The notes: generated from the sequence alone by a model not told the origin. Positions 9,855-19,305 are shown, counted from the stretch's first letter. The stretch is DNA of 64,000 nt from a gamma proteobacterium symbiont of Ctena orbiculata (GCA_003094535.1 NATV01000100.1:1-64000), one strand, 5' to 3'. Numbers and translations: made by a program.

Positions 9855-11215
9855 AACCTGGATTGTAGGGCATCCAAGAGGCGCTGATGTATCGCCTCGA
9901 AGCCGCCGTTGCTCATAACCAGAAAATGGTCTCCGGGGCGTGCCTGCTCCAGGGTCCGGCTGACCATTGACGCGGTATCGACAAACAGCTCGAAACGATC
10001 GCCCAATGGGGCCAGGGCGTCCTCGGCATCCCATCCCAGGTCGTCGGGCATGAACATCATCACCCGATCCGCGTCCTGCAGCGCATCCGCCAGCCGGTCG
10101 GCATGCACGCCCCGCTTCATGGTATTCGACCTGGGCTCGAGGAGGACGAAGATACGTTCATCCCCGACCCGCCTGCGCAAGCCCTCGAGGGTGGTCTCTA
10201 TGGCTGTCGGGTGGTGGGCGAAATCGTCGTAGACCCGCACCCCGTTCACCTCTCCACGCAGCTCCAGACGACGTTTTACATTCTTGTAACTGCCAAGGAA
10301 CCCGATGGCATGGCTTGGCGCCACTCCGGCATGGCGGGCCGCGGCGATGGCCGCCAGTGCGTTGGCCACATTGTGCCTGCCGATCAGGTCCCAGCTGACC
10401 CTTCCCTGGCTCTCGCCTTCGCAGATGACATCGAAGCTGTGTCCGTCAGGCGCGGCCTGTTCCGCATGCCATCCCGCCTCGATCTCGGGATCGAAGAACT
10501 CCAGGGGCGTCCAGACCCCCATATCAAGCACTTCACTGAGATTGCCGTCGTTCAACGGCGTGATGATCAAGCCTTCGGCGGGAACCGTTCTCAACAAATG
10601 GTGGAACTGGCGCTGTATCATCGCCAGATCGTCGAAGATGTCGGCATGATCGAATTCAAGATTGTTCAGGATCAACGTCCGTGGCCGGTAGTGGACGAAT
10701 TTGGATCGCTTGTCGAAAAAAGCGGTATCGTACTCATCCGCCTCGACCACGAAGAAGGGGGTCTCCCCCAGACGCGCCGAAACCCCGAAGTTCTCCGGGA
10801 CCCCGCCGATGAGAAAACCGGGTTGCAGACCCGCCTGTTCCAGGATCCAGGCGAGCAGGCTGGCGGTGCTGGTCTTGCCATGGGTGCCCGCCACCGCCAA
10901 TACCCAGCGACCCTGCAGGACATTCTCCGCCAACCACTGCGGTCCCGAGGTATAGGGCAAGCCCCGATTCAGCATCGCCTCCACCGCGGGATTGCCGCGG
11001 GACATGGCATTACCCACCACCACAACATCCGGGGCGGGGTGCAGATGGTTAGCCCCGAATCCCTCCATCACCTCGATACCGGCCTCTTCAAGCTGGGTAC
11101 TCATAGGCGGATAGACATTGGCATCGGATCCGCTGACGCGGTGGCCGAGGGCCCGCGCCAGGAGCGCGATTCCGCCCATGAAAGTACCGCATATTCCGAG
11201 GATATGTAGATGCAT
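9851..11215 (-). CDS. mpl: UDP-N-acetylmuramate:L-Ala-gamma-D-Glu-meso-DAP ligase
   Basis: Mpl recycles murein tripeptide by ligating it to UDP-MurNAc in the cytoplasm. The 454-residue length is normal. Motifs are HILGICGTFMGGIALLARALGH (dinucleotide-like N-domain), GTHGKTSTASLL (ATP loop), EADEYDTAFFDKRSKFVHY and the C-domain DDFAHHPTAIETTLEGLRRR. The chosen start, MHLHILGICG, shares bases with the stop of the upstream membrane-protein gene (TGATG), and its own stop overlaps ubiX. The three genes therefore form a tightly coupled chain. Muramyl ligase homologues such as MurC are excluded by the Mpl-type N-terminus. Confidence 0.95.
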   Translation of the reverse strand: MHLHILGICGTFMGGIALLARALGHRVSGSDANVYPPMSTQLEEAGIEVMEGFGANHLHPAPDVVVVGNAMSRGNPAVEAMLNRGLPYTSGPQWLAENVLQGRWVLAVAGTHGKTSTASLLAWILEQAGLQPGFLIGGVPENFGVSARLGETPFFVVEADEYDTAFFDKRSKFVHYRPRTLILNNLEFDHADIFDDLAMIQRQFHHLLRTVPAEGLIITPLNDGNLSEVLDMGVWTPLEFFDPEIEAGWHAEQAAPDGHSFDVICEGESQGRVSWDLIGRHNVANALAAIAAARHAGVAPSHAIGFLGSYKNVKRRLELRGEVNGVRVYDDFAHHPTAIETTLEGLRRRVGDERIFVLLEPRSNTMKRGVHADRLADALQDADRVMMFMPDDLGWDAEDALAPLGDRFELFVDTASMVSRTLEQARPGDHFLVMSNGGFEAIHQRLLDALQSRL

Positions 11216-11718
11216 CAGGCGGCCATCGGAAAGAGTTGACTCATGATGCTCCACGCCAGGATGTTGTAGAGCAGCGCAATGGCTATTCCCAGGTTGAAGC
11301 TGATCTCGAAGGCATGACGAATGATATGGCCCAGCACCAGGATGCTCCAGATAAATACCACCAGCAACAGCAGTTCGGACTCCGTCGATTCACTGCGATG
11401 GCGCCAGGCTACCAGGGGCAGCGCCAGCAGGCTCAACAGCAAACCGCTCAACAGCATGGCATTTGCCGTCTGCTGGAAACGCGGCAACCTGCCGCTCATC
11501 GCAAGGGCGGCGGCAAGCAGACCCAGCAACAGCGTCAGGCCAAACAGATTCTCCAGAATGGCGCGAAAGAGTCCGAACTGGGCGTCCAGCACCATCATCG
11601 TGCCGACCAGCAGGTTCAGCATCGCCAGCAACCAAAGCAGATGGATCGAGGCCGGCAGATCCTGGGGGCCTTTCCGCAGCAGACAGAGTTCGAGCGCACT
11701 ATTCAACAATGCCTTCAA
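11215..11718 (-). CDS. Small multi-pass membrane protein of unknown function
   Basis: This encodes 167 residues. After a short polar N-terminus (about 25 residues) the protein is almost entirely hydrophobic, with about five membrane-spanning stretches (LLWLLAMLNLLVGTMMV, LFGLTLLLGLLAAALAM, AMLLSGLLLSLLALPLV, ELLLLVVFIWSILVLG and IAIALLYNILAWSIM). The arrangement recalls Yip1-like bacterial membrane proteins, but I cannot assign a function. Its stop codon overlaps the mpl start by one base, so it is translated just ahead of Mpl. A role in envelope biology is suggested only by that coupling. Confidence 0.7.
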   Translation of the reverse strand: MKALLNSALELCLLRKGPQDLPASIHLLWLLAMLNLLVGTMMVLDAQFGLFRAILENLFGLTLLLGLLAAALAMSGRLPRFQQTANAMLLSGLLLSLLALPLVAWRHRSESTESELLLLVVFIWSILVLGHIIRHAFEISFNLGIAIALLYNILAWSIMSQLFPMAA

Positions 11719-11808
11719 ATCCCTATCCCCGGCCCGCCGCCCAAGCTGAGTGCTCTATCATGCAGTTCCCCATCGCGCCATTCACACTCGCCAACCCGGA
11801 TCCCCGAT

Positions 11809-12579
11809 TCAAACCTCGTCACCCAGGGTGCGATCGATCGCCATCGGCCCCCAACCCTGGCATACCGGCATCACCTCCATCACATTCACGTTCACATGGG
11901 ACGGCAACGAGGTAACCCAATAGACGGTCTCGGCGATATCCTCGGCGGAGAGCGGATGGGTATCGCTGTAGACACCCTTGGCCTTCCCTTCATCACCTTT
12001 CAGCCGCACCAGAGAGAATTCGGTCTCCGCCAGCCCTGGTTCGATAGTGGTAACCCGCACCGGCGTACCCAGCAGGTCGGCGCGCAGTCCCCTGGAAAAC
12101 TGTTTTACGAAGGCCTTGCTGCCACCATAGGCGTTGCTGCCGGGGTAGGGCCAGTTGGCCGCCGTCGAACCGATGTTCACAATATGGCCGCGACGCCTTG
12201 CCACCATCCCGGGAAGAATCTGCCGGGTCATGCGCATCAGGCCCTTGACGTTGGTATCGACCATGGTCTCCCAATCGTCGAGATCGGCTTCATGAGCAGG
12301 CTCCATACCCAGGGCGAGGCCGGCGTTGTTGACCAGAACATCGATCTCCCTGAATCCCTCCGGGAGTCGATCGACGAACGCCGCCACAGCCTCGCGATCG
12401 GTAACGTCCAGTTGCTGCAGATGGACTCGACAAGAGGGAGAGAGGGATGTGGCCAACGACTCGAGCCGTTGCAGACGCCGGGCGCACAACACCAGATCAC
12501 AGCCCTCCGCTGCGAATCTACGCGCACAGGCCTCGCCGAAACCGGAGGAGGCACCCGTTATCAAGATCGTTTTCTTCAT
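11809..12579 (-). CDS. Short-chain dehydrogenase/reductase (YdfG-like)
   Basis: A 256-residue classical SDR. The N-terminus has TGASSGFGEACARRFA, the glycine-rich NAD(P) motif, then NNAG in the middle. The catalytic Ser-Tyr-Lys set is visible in IGSTAANWPYPGSNAYGGSKAF. An arginine pair following the second strand (CARRLQRLE) favours NADP. The closest pattern is YdfG, an NADP-dependent 3-hydroxy acid/serine dehydrogenase, as judged from PGLAETEFS and the C-terminal WVTSLPSHVNVNVMEVMPVCQGWGP-type ending. The substrate stays open. It is transcribed divergently from the small lipoprotein gene. Confidence 0.88.
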   Translation of the reverse strand: MKKTILITGASSGFGEACARRFAAEGCDLVLCARRLQRLESLATSLSPSCRVHLQQLDVTDREAVAAFVDRLPEGFREIDVLVNNAGLALGMEPAHEADLDDWETMVDTNVKGLMRMTRQILPGMVARRRGHIVNIGSTAANWPYPGSNAYGGSKAFVKQFSRGLRADLLGTPVRVTTIEPGLAETEFSLVRLKGDEGKAKGVYSDTHPLSAEDIAETVYWVTSLPSHVNVNVMEVMPVCQGWGPMAIDRTLGDEV

Positions 12580-12666
12580 GGTTGTTCAACTAAATAAAAA
12601 GTCCAAATTATCTCCGGGTTAACGACGGGGCCTATACTTGTTCTGTTGCCAATCGCGAATACCGCC

Positions 12667-12921
12667 ATGCGCTATCGACACAGATCCATCACCCTAGGGC
12701 CGAGTGTTGCAGTATCCCTTATTCTACTGTTTTGTCTTATGGGCTGCGACAGAGCCACCACAACAGCTGCAACGCCCGTCACGGAATGGAGCACGGAGGA
12801 GATGGTGATCCATCAGCTGCATGAGTTGCTACGCTACGAAGAGCTGGAGCATCGGCAGCGGCTTGATGAGCTGGATGCCCTGTCACTCCCCCGAGCGGGT
12901 ACGACGCTCTCCGAATCTTGA
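12667..12921 (+). CDS. Small lipoprotein of unknown function
   Basis: An 84-residue protein with a lipoprotein signal peptide ending in LFCLMGC (acylated Cys27). The mature part is short, polar and probably helical (EEMVIHQLHELLRYEELEHRQRLDELDAL). ATG 12667 is preferred over a TTG seven codons upstream because it gives a compact signal peptide. The 3' end overlaps the 3' end of lnt, on the opposite strand, by 39 bases. No function can be assigned; the lipobox makes expression and envelope location plausible. Confidence 0.6.
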   Translation: MRYRHRSITLGPSVAVSLILLFCLMGCDRATTTAATPVTEWSTEEMVIHQLHELLRYEELEHRQRLDELDALSLPRAGTTLSES

Positions 12922-14415
12922 ATAGGCACCTGGAAATGCCGCAATCAGAGCGGCCAGCACCAGTGACAAGATGCCGAGATTTCCCAGTTTGGCATAGAGT
13001 GTCACACCCTGCATGGGGAGTATCTCCCCTTTCAGCACGTCGAGTTCGAGCAGGGGCGACTTCCCAAGAATCTCACCACCAGGCCCGATAATGGCTGAAA
13101 TCCCGGTATTGGTCGAACGCAGCAGGTAGCGCCCTGTCTCCAACGCCCGCATCCTCGCTATCTGCAGGTGCTGATGGGGCGCCAGCGACTTGCCGAACCA
13201 GGCATCGTTGCTGGCATTGATCAGGTAGGCCGCCTGCGGTATCGCCTCGATCACCTCGTTACCGAAGGCGTCCTCATAGCAGATCGAGAGCCCCACCCGA
13301 TAGTCTCCGACCCGCATCAAGGGTTTGGCCTCCCTGGTGCTGAAATCCGACATCGGAATGGTGAAGAGATCGACCAACGGCCAGAGTATCCCCTTCAAAG
13401 GCAGGTATTCGGTAAACGGCACCAGATGGCGCTTATAGTAGTGGTCGCGCTGATCGTTGCCCAGGGCGACCATGGCATTAAAGTAGTGTTCCCGCGCCTC
13501 GTCCATCTGCACCACGCCGAACACCAGATCCGTATCGTGATTCCTGACTGTCTGCTCAAGCGGTACGATAAAGGCCTCATCCACCTGGAACTGAAACGCG
13601 GAGACGGCGGTCTCCGGCCAGACGATGAGGTCGCGATCGAGATTCTCCTTGGTCTTGTTGGCATACAACACCAGGCTTGGCAGCAACTGCTCAGGGGCCC
13701 ATTTTTCCGCTTGCGGGATGTTTCCCTGGATCAGGGCCACCCGGATCGGCTGCCCTATCGGCCGGCTCCACTCGATCTCCGCCAGCAGCCAGCCCGTCAC
13801 CCAGATGGATGCCGCCATCCCCAGATGCCAGACCCGGTTTCGTGGCGGCCCGCCCAGGGAGAGCAGCAGACCCACGCTAACCAGGGCGACCCAGCTGACC
13901 CCGAGGACACCCAGCAGCGGGGCATAGCCCGCCAAGGGTGAGTCAATCTGCGAGTAGCCTATCTGCAGCCAGGGAAAGCCGGTCAGAAACCAGCCCCGCC
14001 ACCACTCCAGCAATACCCAAAGCGAGGGAAAGACAAGGATCGTCAGCACCCCTTTCGTCGTTTTAAACACTCCCGCCAACCAACCCAGACAGGCGTAGAA
14101 AAGGGCCATCAAAACCACGAACGCGAAGGTAACGACAAGGGGGAAGAGCCAGCCGAGATCACCAAACTGGGCGATGCTGACATGCAGCCAGGAGACGCCG
14201 CTGCCCATCAGACCCAGACCATATAGCAGACCGGTCCTGAAACCGAGCCGAGGTCTTTCCAGCCAAAGGAGGAACAGCACCGCGGGCCCGGCCAGTGCCG
14301 CCGGCCAAAAACCGAACGGGGCATAGGCAAGGGTGGTGATGGCACCCGCAACCAGCGCCGAGAGGGTTGGGAAACGCGACAGGAGAGCGAGGCTTTGCTT
14401 GACGGTTAACTGCAA
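12883..14415 (-). CDS. lnt: Apolipoprotein N-acyltransferase
   Basis: Lnt adds the third acyl chain to the N-terminal cysteine of lipoproteins in the inner membrane. The 510-residue protein has an N-terminal block of transmembrane helices (to about residue 215) and a nitrilase-type periplasmic domain. The catalytic triad is visible as Glu268 (LIVWPETAV), Lys328 (HYYKRHLVPFTEYLP) and Cys379 (VGLSICYEDAFG). The annotated start codon is TTG with a weak ribosome site, so the exact start is uncertain. It belongs to the miaB-phoH-ybeY-lnt block, but the corC gene that usually precedes lnt is absent. Confidence 0.95.
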   Translation of the reverse strand: MQLTVKQSLALLSRFPTLSALVAGAITTLAYAPFGFWPAALAGPAVLFLLWLERPRLGFRTGLLYGLGLMGSGVSWLHVSIAQFGDLGWLFPLVVTFAFVVLMALFYACLGWLAGVFKTTKGVLTILVFPSLWVLLEWWRGWFLTGFPWLQIGYSQIDSPLAGYAPLLGVLGVSWVALVSVGLLLSLGGPPRNRVWHLGMAASIWVTGWLLAEIEWSRPIGQPIRVALIQGNIPQAEKWAPEQLLPSLVLYANKTKENLDRDLIVWPETAVSAFQFQVDEAFIVPLEQTVRNHDTDLVFGVVQMDEAREHYFNAMVALGNDQRDHYYKRHLVPFTEYLPLKGILWPLVDLFTIPMSDFSTREAKPLMRVGDYRVGLSICYEDAFGNEVIEAIPQAAYLINASNDAWFGKSLAPHQHLQIARMRALETGRYLLRSTNTGISAIIGPGGEILGKSPLLELDVLKGEILPMQGVTLYAKLGNLGILSLVLAALIAAFPGAYSRFGERRTRSGE

Positions 14416-14482
14416 AATCAGATCCGTTGATAATCTGTCATTGGGTGGAAATCACGGTAATGAGCGGTGGACTCGCTGTTCA

Positions 14483-14947
14483 TCACGCCTCATCATCATA
14501 GGGGTCGGAGAAGTCCAGACCGCGTAGGATCTCCCGTTCCTCGCTCTCCATCCGTTGCGCTTGAGCGCCCTCCTGGTGGTCATACCCCAGCAGGTGCAGC
14601 ACACCATGAATCACCATATGCGCCCAATGGGCCCGAGGTTCCTTCCCCTGCTCCGTCGCTTCCCGGACCACCACCTGAACACAGATCACCAGGTCCCCCA
14701 GCAATGGCAGCGGCACTTGCGGAGGGGCCTCGAAGGGAAAGGAGAGTACGTTGGTCGGTCCATCCTTACCCCGATAGTCGCGATTGAGCTGGCGGCTTTC
14801 CGCCTCGTCAACCAGGCGGACCACCAACTCCACGGGTTCGCTGTTTCGCGGCAGCGCCGCCTCGACCCACCGCCTGAAATCCTCATCCGCGGGGATTTCA
14901 ACGGAACTCTCGGTGACCCTTTGAACTTCCAGGACCAGGGATTCCAC
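14483..14947 (-). CDS. ybeY: Endoribonuclease YbeY (16S rRNA 3' maturation)
   Basis: YbeY is a zinc metalloendonuclease involved in 16S rRNA 3'-end processing and ribosome quality control. The zinc site HGVLHLLGYDH is intact, and the RGKDGPTNVLSFPFE and LLGDLVICV segments are characteristic. I place the start at GTG 14947 (154 residues), since GAGG sits at good spacing upstream and the N-terminus then matches the family. A TTG at 14968 would give 161 residues and overlap phoH. It follows phoH directly, the usual operon order. Confidence 0.95.
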   Translation of the reverse strand: MESLVLEVQRVTESSVEIPADEDFRRWVEAALPRNSEPVELVVRLVDEAESRQLNRDYRGKDGPTNVLSFPFEAPPQVPLPLLGDLVICVQVVVREATEQGKEPRAHWAHMVIHGVLHLLGYDHQEGAQAQRMESEEREILRGLDFSDPYDDEA

Positions 14948-14951
14948 CGCT

Positions 14952-15926
14952 TCAATCCTCGCGCTCAAACTCGTCGTAGGCGCGCACCACTCGCTGCACT
15001 ACCGGGTGGCGCACCACATCCCTGGCGTTGAAGAAGGTAAAACTAATACCCTCTACGTGGGCCAGCACCTCCGTAGCCTGGCGCAAGCCCGACTGCTGTC
15101 CCCGGGGCAGGTCGATCTGGGTTACGTCACCGGTGATCACCGCGGTGGAACCGAAGCCGATGCGGGTAAGAAACATCTTCATCTGTTCCGGGGTGGTATT
15201 CTGCGCCTCGTCCAGGATCACGAACGACTCGTTCAGGGTCCGACCCCGCATGTAGGCCAGAGGTGCGATCTCGATGACATTGCGCTCCACCAGTTTCGCC
15301 ACCTTTTCGAAACCGAGCATCTCGTAAAGGGCGTCGTAGAGGGGTCGCAGATAGGGATCGATCTTCTGCGCCAGATCGCCGGGGAGAAAACCGAGCCGCT
15401 CGCCCGCCTCCACCGCCGGGCGTACCAGCAGAATACGCCGCACCTGGTCACGCTCCAGGGCATCCACCGCGCTGGCGACGGCGAGGTAGGTCTTGCCGGT
15501 ACCCGCCGGTCCGACACCGAAGTTGATATCATGGGTCAACACCTTGTGCAGGTACTCCTTCTGATTGACCCCGCGGGGGCGCACCAGCCCCCGCCTTGTC
15601 TTGATCACGGTATCCGGCAGGTCCCTGGTACTCTTCTGCTCCAGCAGCTCGTCCACCCCCGCCTCCTGCAGATAGAGGTGGACCCTTTGCGGGTCGAGGT
15701 TTTCGTTGCTGGTGGCGCGATAGAGATCGAGCAACACCCGTTCCCCCGCCTGTATCGAGGGTCGCTCACCGATGAGGCGAAAGCGGTTACCCCGGTTGTT
15801 GATTTCGATACCCAGGCGTCCTTCGATGTGCCGCAGATGTTCATCAAGCTGGCCGCAGAGGTTGGCCAGCCGTTCGTTGTCGGCGGGTTCGAGGAGCAGA
15901 TCGAGGGATTCGGGGTGTTCAGCCAA
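14952..15926 (-). CDS. phoH: PhoH-family ATPase (YbeZ)
   Basis: A 324-residue PhoH/YbeZ-type NTPase that partners YbeY in RNA metabolism. It contains GPAGTGKTYLAVASAVDAL (Walker A), RPAVEAGERLGFLPGDL, FVILDEAQNTTPEQMKMFLTR (Walker B) and ITGDVTQIDLPRG. The start appears to be TTG 15926, with AGGA upstream overlapping the miaB stop region, consistent with translational coupling. The order miaB-phoH-ybeY is that of Escherichia coli. The biochemical role of the ATPase is inferred from its conserved pairing with YbeY. Confidence 0.94.
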   Translation of the reverse strand: MAEHPESLDLLLEPADNERLANLCGQLDEHLRHIEGRLGIEINNRGNRFRLIGERPSIQAGERVLLDLYRATSNENLDPQRVHLYLQEAGVDELLEQKSTRDLPDTVIKTRRGLVRPRGVNQKEYLHKVLTHDINFGVGPAGTGKTYLAVASAVDALERDQVRRILLVRPAVEAGERLGFLPGDLAQKIDPYLRPLYDALYEMLGFEKVAKLVERNVIEIAPLAYMRGRTLNESFVILDEAQNTTPEQMKMFLTRIGFGSTAVITGDVTQIDLPRGQQSGLRQATEVLAHVEGISFTFFNARDVVRHPVVQRVVRAYDEFERED

Positions 15927-15935
15927 TCGTCAATC

Positions 15936-17291
15936 CTATGCGTTTGCGGCCCTGTCCCCCGCGACGGCCTCGATCCACTCCCCGCGGAGGGAGTTCGGCA
16001 ACGCCTCGGTGATGCGCACATCGACAAATTGACCGATCAAATCCCCGGGACCATCGAAGTTGACCACCCGGTTGTTCTCTGTGCGTCCGGCGAGCTGCGC
16101 CGGATTCTTCTTCGCCGGCCGCTCCACCAGGATCCGCTGCAGCGTACCCACCATCTGCCGGCTGATGCGCTGGGCCTGGGTGTTGATCAGCTGTTGCAGG
16201 CGTTCCAGACGGGCCTGTTTGACCTCGAGGGGCACGTCGTCGGGCAGATCGGCGGCCGGAGTGCCGGGACGGCGACTGTAGATGAAGCTGTAGGAGTGGT
16301 CGAAACCGACCTCCTCGATCAGCTTGAGGGTCGCCTCGAAATCGGCTTCTGTCTCGCCGGGAAAGCCGACGATGAAGTCGGAGGAGATGGTGATATCTGG
16401 GCGCACCTCGCGCAGACGGCGGATCTTCGCCTTGTACTCGATCGCCATGTGACCCCGCTTCATCTGCGCCAGGATGAAGTCGGACCCCGACTGCACCGGG
16501 AGGTGGAGAAAACTGACCAGCTCCGGCACCTGGCCATAGACCTCGATCAACGAATCGGAAAACTCCACCGGGTGGGAGGTGGTGAAGCGAATACGGTCGA
16601 TGCCTTCCACCGCCGCCACATATTCGATCAGCAGGGCCAGATCGGCCTCCCCGTCGTCCGCCATCTCGCCCCGATAGGCATTGACGTTCTGGCCCAGCAG
16701 GTTGATTTCGCGTACCCCCTGCGCCGCCAGCCCGGCCACCTCGGCGATGACATCGTCAAACGGACGGCTGATCTCTTCGCCCCGGGTGAAAGGTACAACA
16801 CAGTAAGTGCAGTATTTTGAACACCCCTCCATCACCGAGACATAGGCCGATGGGCCGTCGGCGCTGGGCTCCGGGAGGCGGTCGAACTTCTCGATCTCGG
16901 GAAAGCTGACATCCACCACCGGCAGCCGATCACGACGGGCCTGGCGGATCATTTCCGGCAGCCTGTGCAGGGTCTGGGGACCGAACACAAGATCCACGTA
17001 GGGTGCGCGTGCGCGTATCGCCTCCCCCTCCTGGCTCGCCACACAGCCGCCCACACCGATGATCAGGGAGGGTTTTTTCTCTTTCCAGGGACGCCAGCGC
17101 CCGAGTTGGGAAAAGACCTTTTCCTGGGCCTTTTCGCGGATCGAGCAGGTATTCAACAGCAGCACGTCGGCCTCGAAGGCATCCTCGGTCAACTCGAGCC
17201 CCTCGGCCACACGCAGGCCGTCCGCCATGCGTGACGAATCGTATTCGTTCATCTGACAACCGAAGGTCTTGATGTAGAGTTTAGCGGCCAT
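15936..17291 (-). CDS. miaB: tRNA-2-methylthio-N6-isopentenyladenosine37 synthase MiaB
   Basis: MiaB is a radical-SAM methylthiotransferase that adds a methylthio group to i6A37 of tRNAs reading UNN codons. The 451-residue protein has the N-terminal MTTase domain with cluster cysteines 12, 49 and 83 ([26 protein letters not shown]). The radical-SAM cluster motif is CSKYCTYC (157-164) with VVPFTRGEE, and a TRAM domain lies at the C-terminus. These features distinguish it from RimO. It is the first gene of the miaB-phoH-ybeY-lnt run. Confidence 0.96.
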   Translation of the reverse strand: MAAKLYIKTFGCQMNEYDSSRMADGLRVAEGLELTEDAFEADVLLLNTCSIREKAQEKVFSQLGRWRPWKEKKPSLIIGVGGCVASQEGEAIRARAPYVDLVFGPQTLHRLPEMIRQARRDRLPVVDVSFPEIEKFDRLPEPSADGPSAYVSVMEGCSKYCTYCVVPFTRGEEISRPFDDVIAEVAGLAAQGVREINLLGQNVNAYRGEMADDGEADLALLIEYVAAVEGIDRIRFTTSHPVEFSDSLIEVYGQVPELVSFLHLPVQSGSDFILAQMKRGHMAIEYKAKIRRLREVRPDITISSDFIVGFPGETEADFEATLKLIEEVGFDHSYSFIYSRRPGTPAADLPDDVPLEVKQARLERLQQLINTQAQRISRQMVGTLQRILVERPAKKNPAQLAGRTENNRVVNFDGPGDLIGQFVDVRITEALPNSLRGEWIEAVAGDRAANA

Positions 17292-17433
17292 ATCGAATCC
17301 AGGATCAATCGAGGTCGCTATAGTATAGCGTTAGTCGTCCACGGCCAAATAGTGATCGACTGCTAAACCCCGTCATGCGTAAGGATAGTTTCATCACTCG
17401 TCAGATCCGGCATTGGACGCCAGCGACCAACCG

Positions 17434-18072
17434 CTAAGCAGGCTGCAGCAGGTCTTGAATCCGCAACCCATTTCGCGCCACCTGGTAGGCGAGGCGCTGG
17501 CGCTGCGCAACCACGATAGCCGCCAACTCGGCAAGGGCTGTATTAAAGTTGTCATTGATGACCAGAAAGTCGAACTCGGCAAAGTGGGACATCTCCTCCA
17601 CCGCCTGATTCATGCGCCGTTGAATGGTCTCTTCGCTATCCTGACCTCTGGCAGTGAGACGCTCCCGAAGCGTTTCACGGTCGGGGGGGAGAATAAAAAT
17701 CGAAACCGCATCGGGAAAGCGTTTGCGAACCTGCCGCGCACCCTGCCAATCGATCTCCAGTACCGTGTCATGACCCGCCTTCAACTCGCCGCTCACCGCC
17801 GCTTCCGAGGTACCGTAGTAGTTGCCGAAGACTTCGGCATGCTCAAGAAAGCCCCCTTCACCGGCGAGGCGCAGGAACGCTTCCTGGGTAACAAAGTGGT
17901 AGTCGACCCCCTCCTCCTCGCCGGGACGCATCGGTCTCGTGGTATGCGAGACAGAGACACACAAGCCGCCATCCCGTTCGCGCAATGCCTTCAGCAGGCT
18001 TGTCTTGCCGGCGCCTGAGGGTGCCGAGAGGATATACAGGATCCCTCGAGTCGACATCGATTCTGTTTCCAT
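17434..18072 (-). CDS. gmk: Guanylate kinase
   Basis: Gmk phosphorylates GMP to GDP. The protein (212 residues, or 207 from the internal ATG at 18057) shows LYILSAPSGAGKTSLLKAL (P-loop), SHTTRPMRPGEEEGVDYHF (GMP site), GNYYGTSEAAV and EIDWQGARQVRKRFPDAVSIFILPP, all diagnostic. Both ATG codons have plausible ribosome sites; the shorter form fits the family N-terminus a little better. It lies just downstream of yicC on the same strand, a common pairing. The gap downstream to miaB (17292-17433) holds nothing I recognise. Confidence 0.95.
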   Translation of the reverse strand: METESMSTRGILYILSAPSGAGKTSLLKALRERDGGLCVSVSHTTRPMRPGEEEGVDYHFVTQEAFLRLAGEGGFLEHAEVFGNYYGTSEAAVSGELKAGHDTVLEIDWQGARQVRKRFPDAVSIFILPPDRETLRERLTARGQDSEETIQRRMNQAVEEMSHFAEFDFLVINDNFNTALAELAAIVVAQRQRLAYQVARNGLRIQDLLQPA

Positions 18073-18090
18073 ATCAGCCTGACCTAGTAG

Positions 18091-18957
18091 CTATTCAATA
18101 TTCTGGATCTGTTCACGCATCTGCTCGATCAACACCTTCATCTCAACCGCGGCGCGGGTCACATCCACATTGGTCGACTTGGATGTCAGGGTATTGGCCT
18201 CGCGGTTGAGTTCCTGCATCAGGAAATCGAGCCTTCGCCCGATCGGTTCATCCACTTCCAGCACCCGCTCCACCTCCGCAATGTGGGATTCGAGGCGATC
18301 CATCTCTTCATCCACATCGAGTCGTTGCGCCATCAGCACCATCTCCTGCTCCAGGCGGGTCTCGTCGAGCTCATCCAGCACATCGGACAGACGTTCGCTG
18401 ATCCGGGTTCGGACAGCCTCCAGCACCTCCGGCATCAGTTCGCGCACCTGGTCAACCTGGGATTTCAATCCAAAACAACGCTGGTGGATAATCTCACCAA
18501 GACGTACACCTTCGCGCAGGCGGTTATCGATCAGGCTGTCGATGGAGGTCTCCAGCAGGATCATCGCCTGCTGTTTGACCGGGGTAAGGTCCTGCTCGTT
18601 CTCCTCCAGGATCCCCGGCCAGCGCAGCAGGTCCGCGGTGCGCAGGCTCTCGTTCAAACCCGTGACATCGGCCACTTGGCGTTCCGCCTCCATAAGCTGC
18701 TGCAGCAGGCGCTGGTTGACGCTCAAACCCGCTTCCGCCGCACCACCTGGTTTGAATTTCAGACAGACATCCAGTTTTCCCCGGCCTAGCCTTGCGTTGA
18801 GACGCTCCCGTACCATCGGTTCGAGCACCCGCAGCTCCTCGGGCAGACGTAAAAACACCTCCAAATAGCGATGATTAACCGAGCGGATCTCCCAGCTCAA
18901 GATTCCCAGGTCGCCCCGGTACTCCTCCCTTGCGAAGGCTGTCATACTGCTGATCAT
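18091..18957 (-). CDS. yicC: YicC-family endoribonuclease-like protein
   Basis: A 288-residue YicC protein, the same length as the Escherichia coli homologue, a family connected with endoribonuclease activity and small-RNA turnover. The N-terminal MISSMTAFAREE, EIRSVNHRYLEVFLRLPEEL and the C-terminal LDFLMQELNREANTLTSKS are the family hallmarks. A longer in-frame start at 18999 exists but adds non-family residues. It is head-to-tail with gmk and divergent from the kinase gene at 19306. Confidence 0.93.
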   Translation of the reverse strand: MISSMTAFAREEYRGDLGILSWEIRSVNHRYLEVFLRLPEELRVLEPMVRERLNARLGRGKLDVCLKFKPGGAAEAGLSVNQRLLQQLMEAERQVADVTGLNESLRTADLLRWPGILEENEQDLTPVKQQAMILLETSIDSLIDNRLREGVRLGEIIHQRCFGLKSQVDQVRELMPEVLEAVRTRISERLSDVLDELDETRLEQEMVLMAQRLDVDEEMDRLESHIAEVERVLEVDEPIGRRLDFLMQELNREANTLTSKSTNVDVTRAAVEMKVLIEQMREQIQNIE

Positions 18958-19305
18958 ATAATTCCGCCTGAGATCTCCGAAATGGTCCGTGGATGGCAAG
19001 CAATCGCCATCCTGGTGGACTTTAGATTGCTGGTCTCGGGCATGATACCTGACATTGCGGCGGCTGGCATTTCCGCGGCTACAGAATTAGAAACCAAGGC
19101 CGCTATGGTTGGATATCAGCGGCTGTGCGAGAATCGCTGTGGACCACAGGTGCCGGGGTTTCATTTTTTTATGATGAATATCACTTTTTTTCAGTACTCA
19201 GGGTCAAAATTCTCGATCTGTTTGGGTAATTCCGGAAAATTGTCCTTATAATCAGTGTGATGCTCATCCTATCTTTGACAGAGATTCGAATACAACGGAA
19301 ACGGC
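18958..19305. promoter_or_regulatory. Divergent intergenic region with a -10-like hexamer for the kinase operon
   Basis: This 348-base gap separates yicC (leftward) from the kinase gene (rightward). A perfect TATAAT at 19247-19252 lies 54 bases before the kinase ATG, with TTGGGT 19 bases upstream as a weak -35. The upstream part is T-rich around 19164-19192. I see no ORF, repeat or RNA gene here. Confidence 0.4.

Noticed and set aside
11236..12597. A 453-codon open frame antisense to the small membrane protein and the SDR
   Set aside because: It is rich in Gln and His and spans two real genes and their gap; a shadow frame.
15006..16820. A 604-codon open frame antisense to phoH and miaB
   Set aside because: Both genes on the minus strand have all catalytic motifs; the antisense product has none.
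19065..19080. A TGGCA-N8-GGC sequence resembling a sigma-54 promoter upstream of the kinase gene
   Set aside because: Only the GG and GC positions fit; it lies about 240 bases from the start, and a perfect TATAAT is closer.
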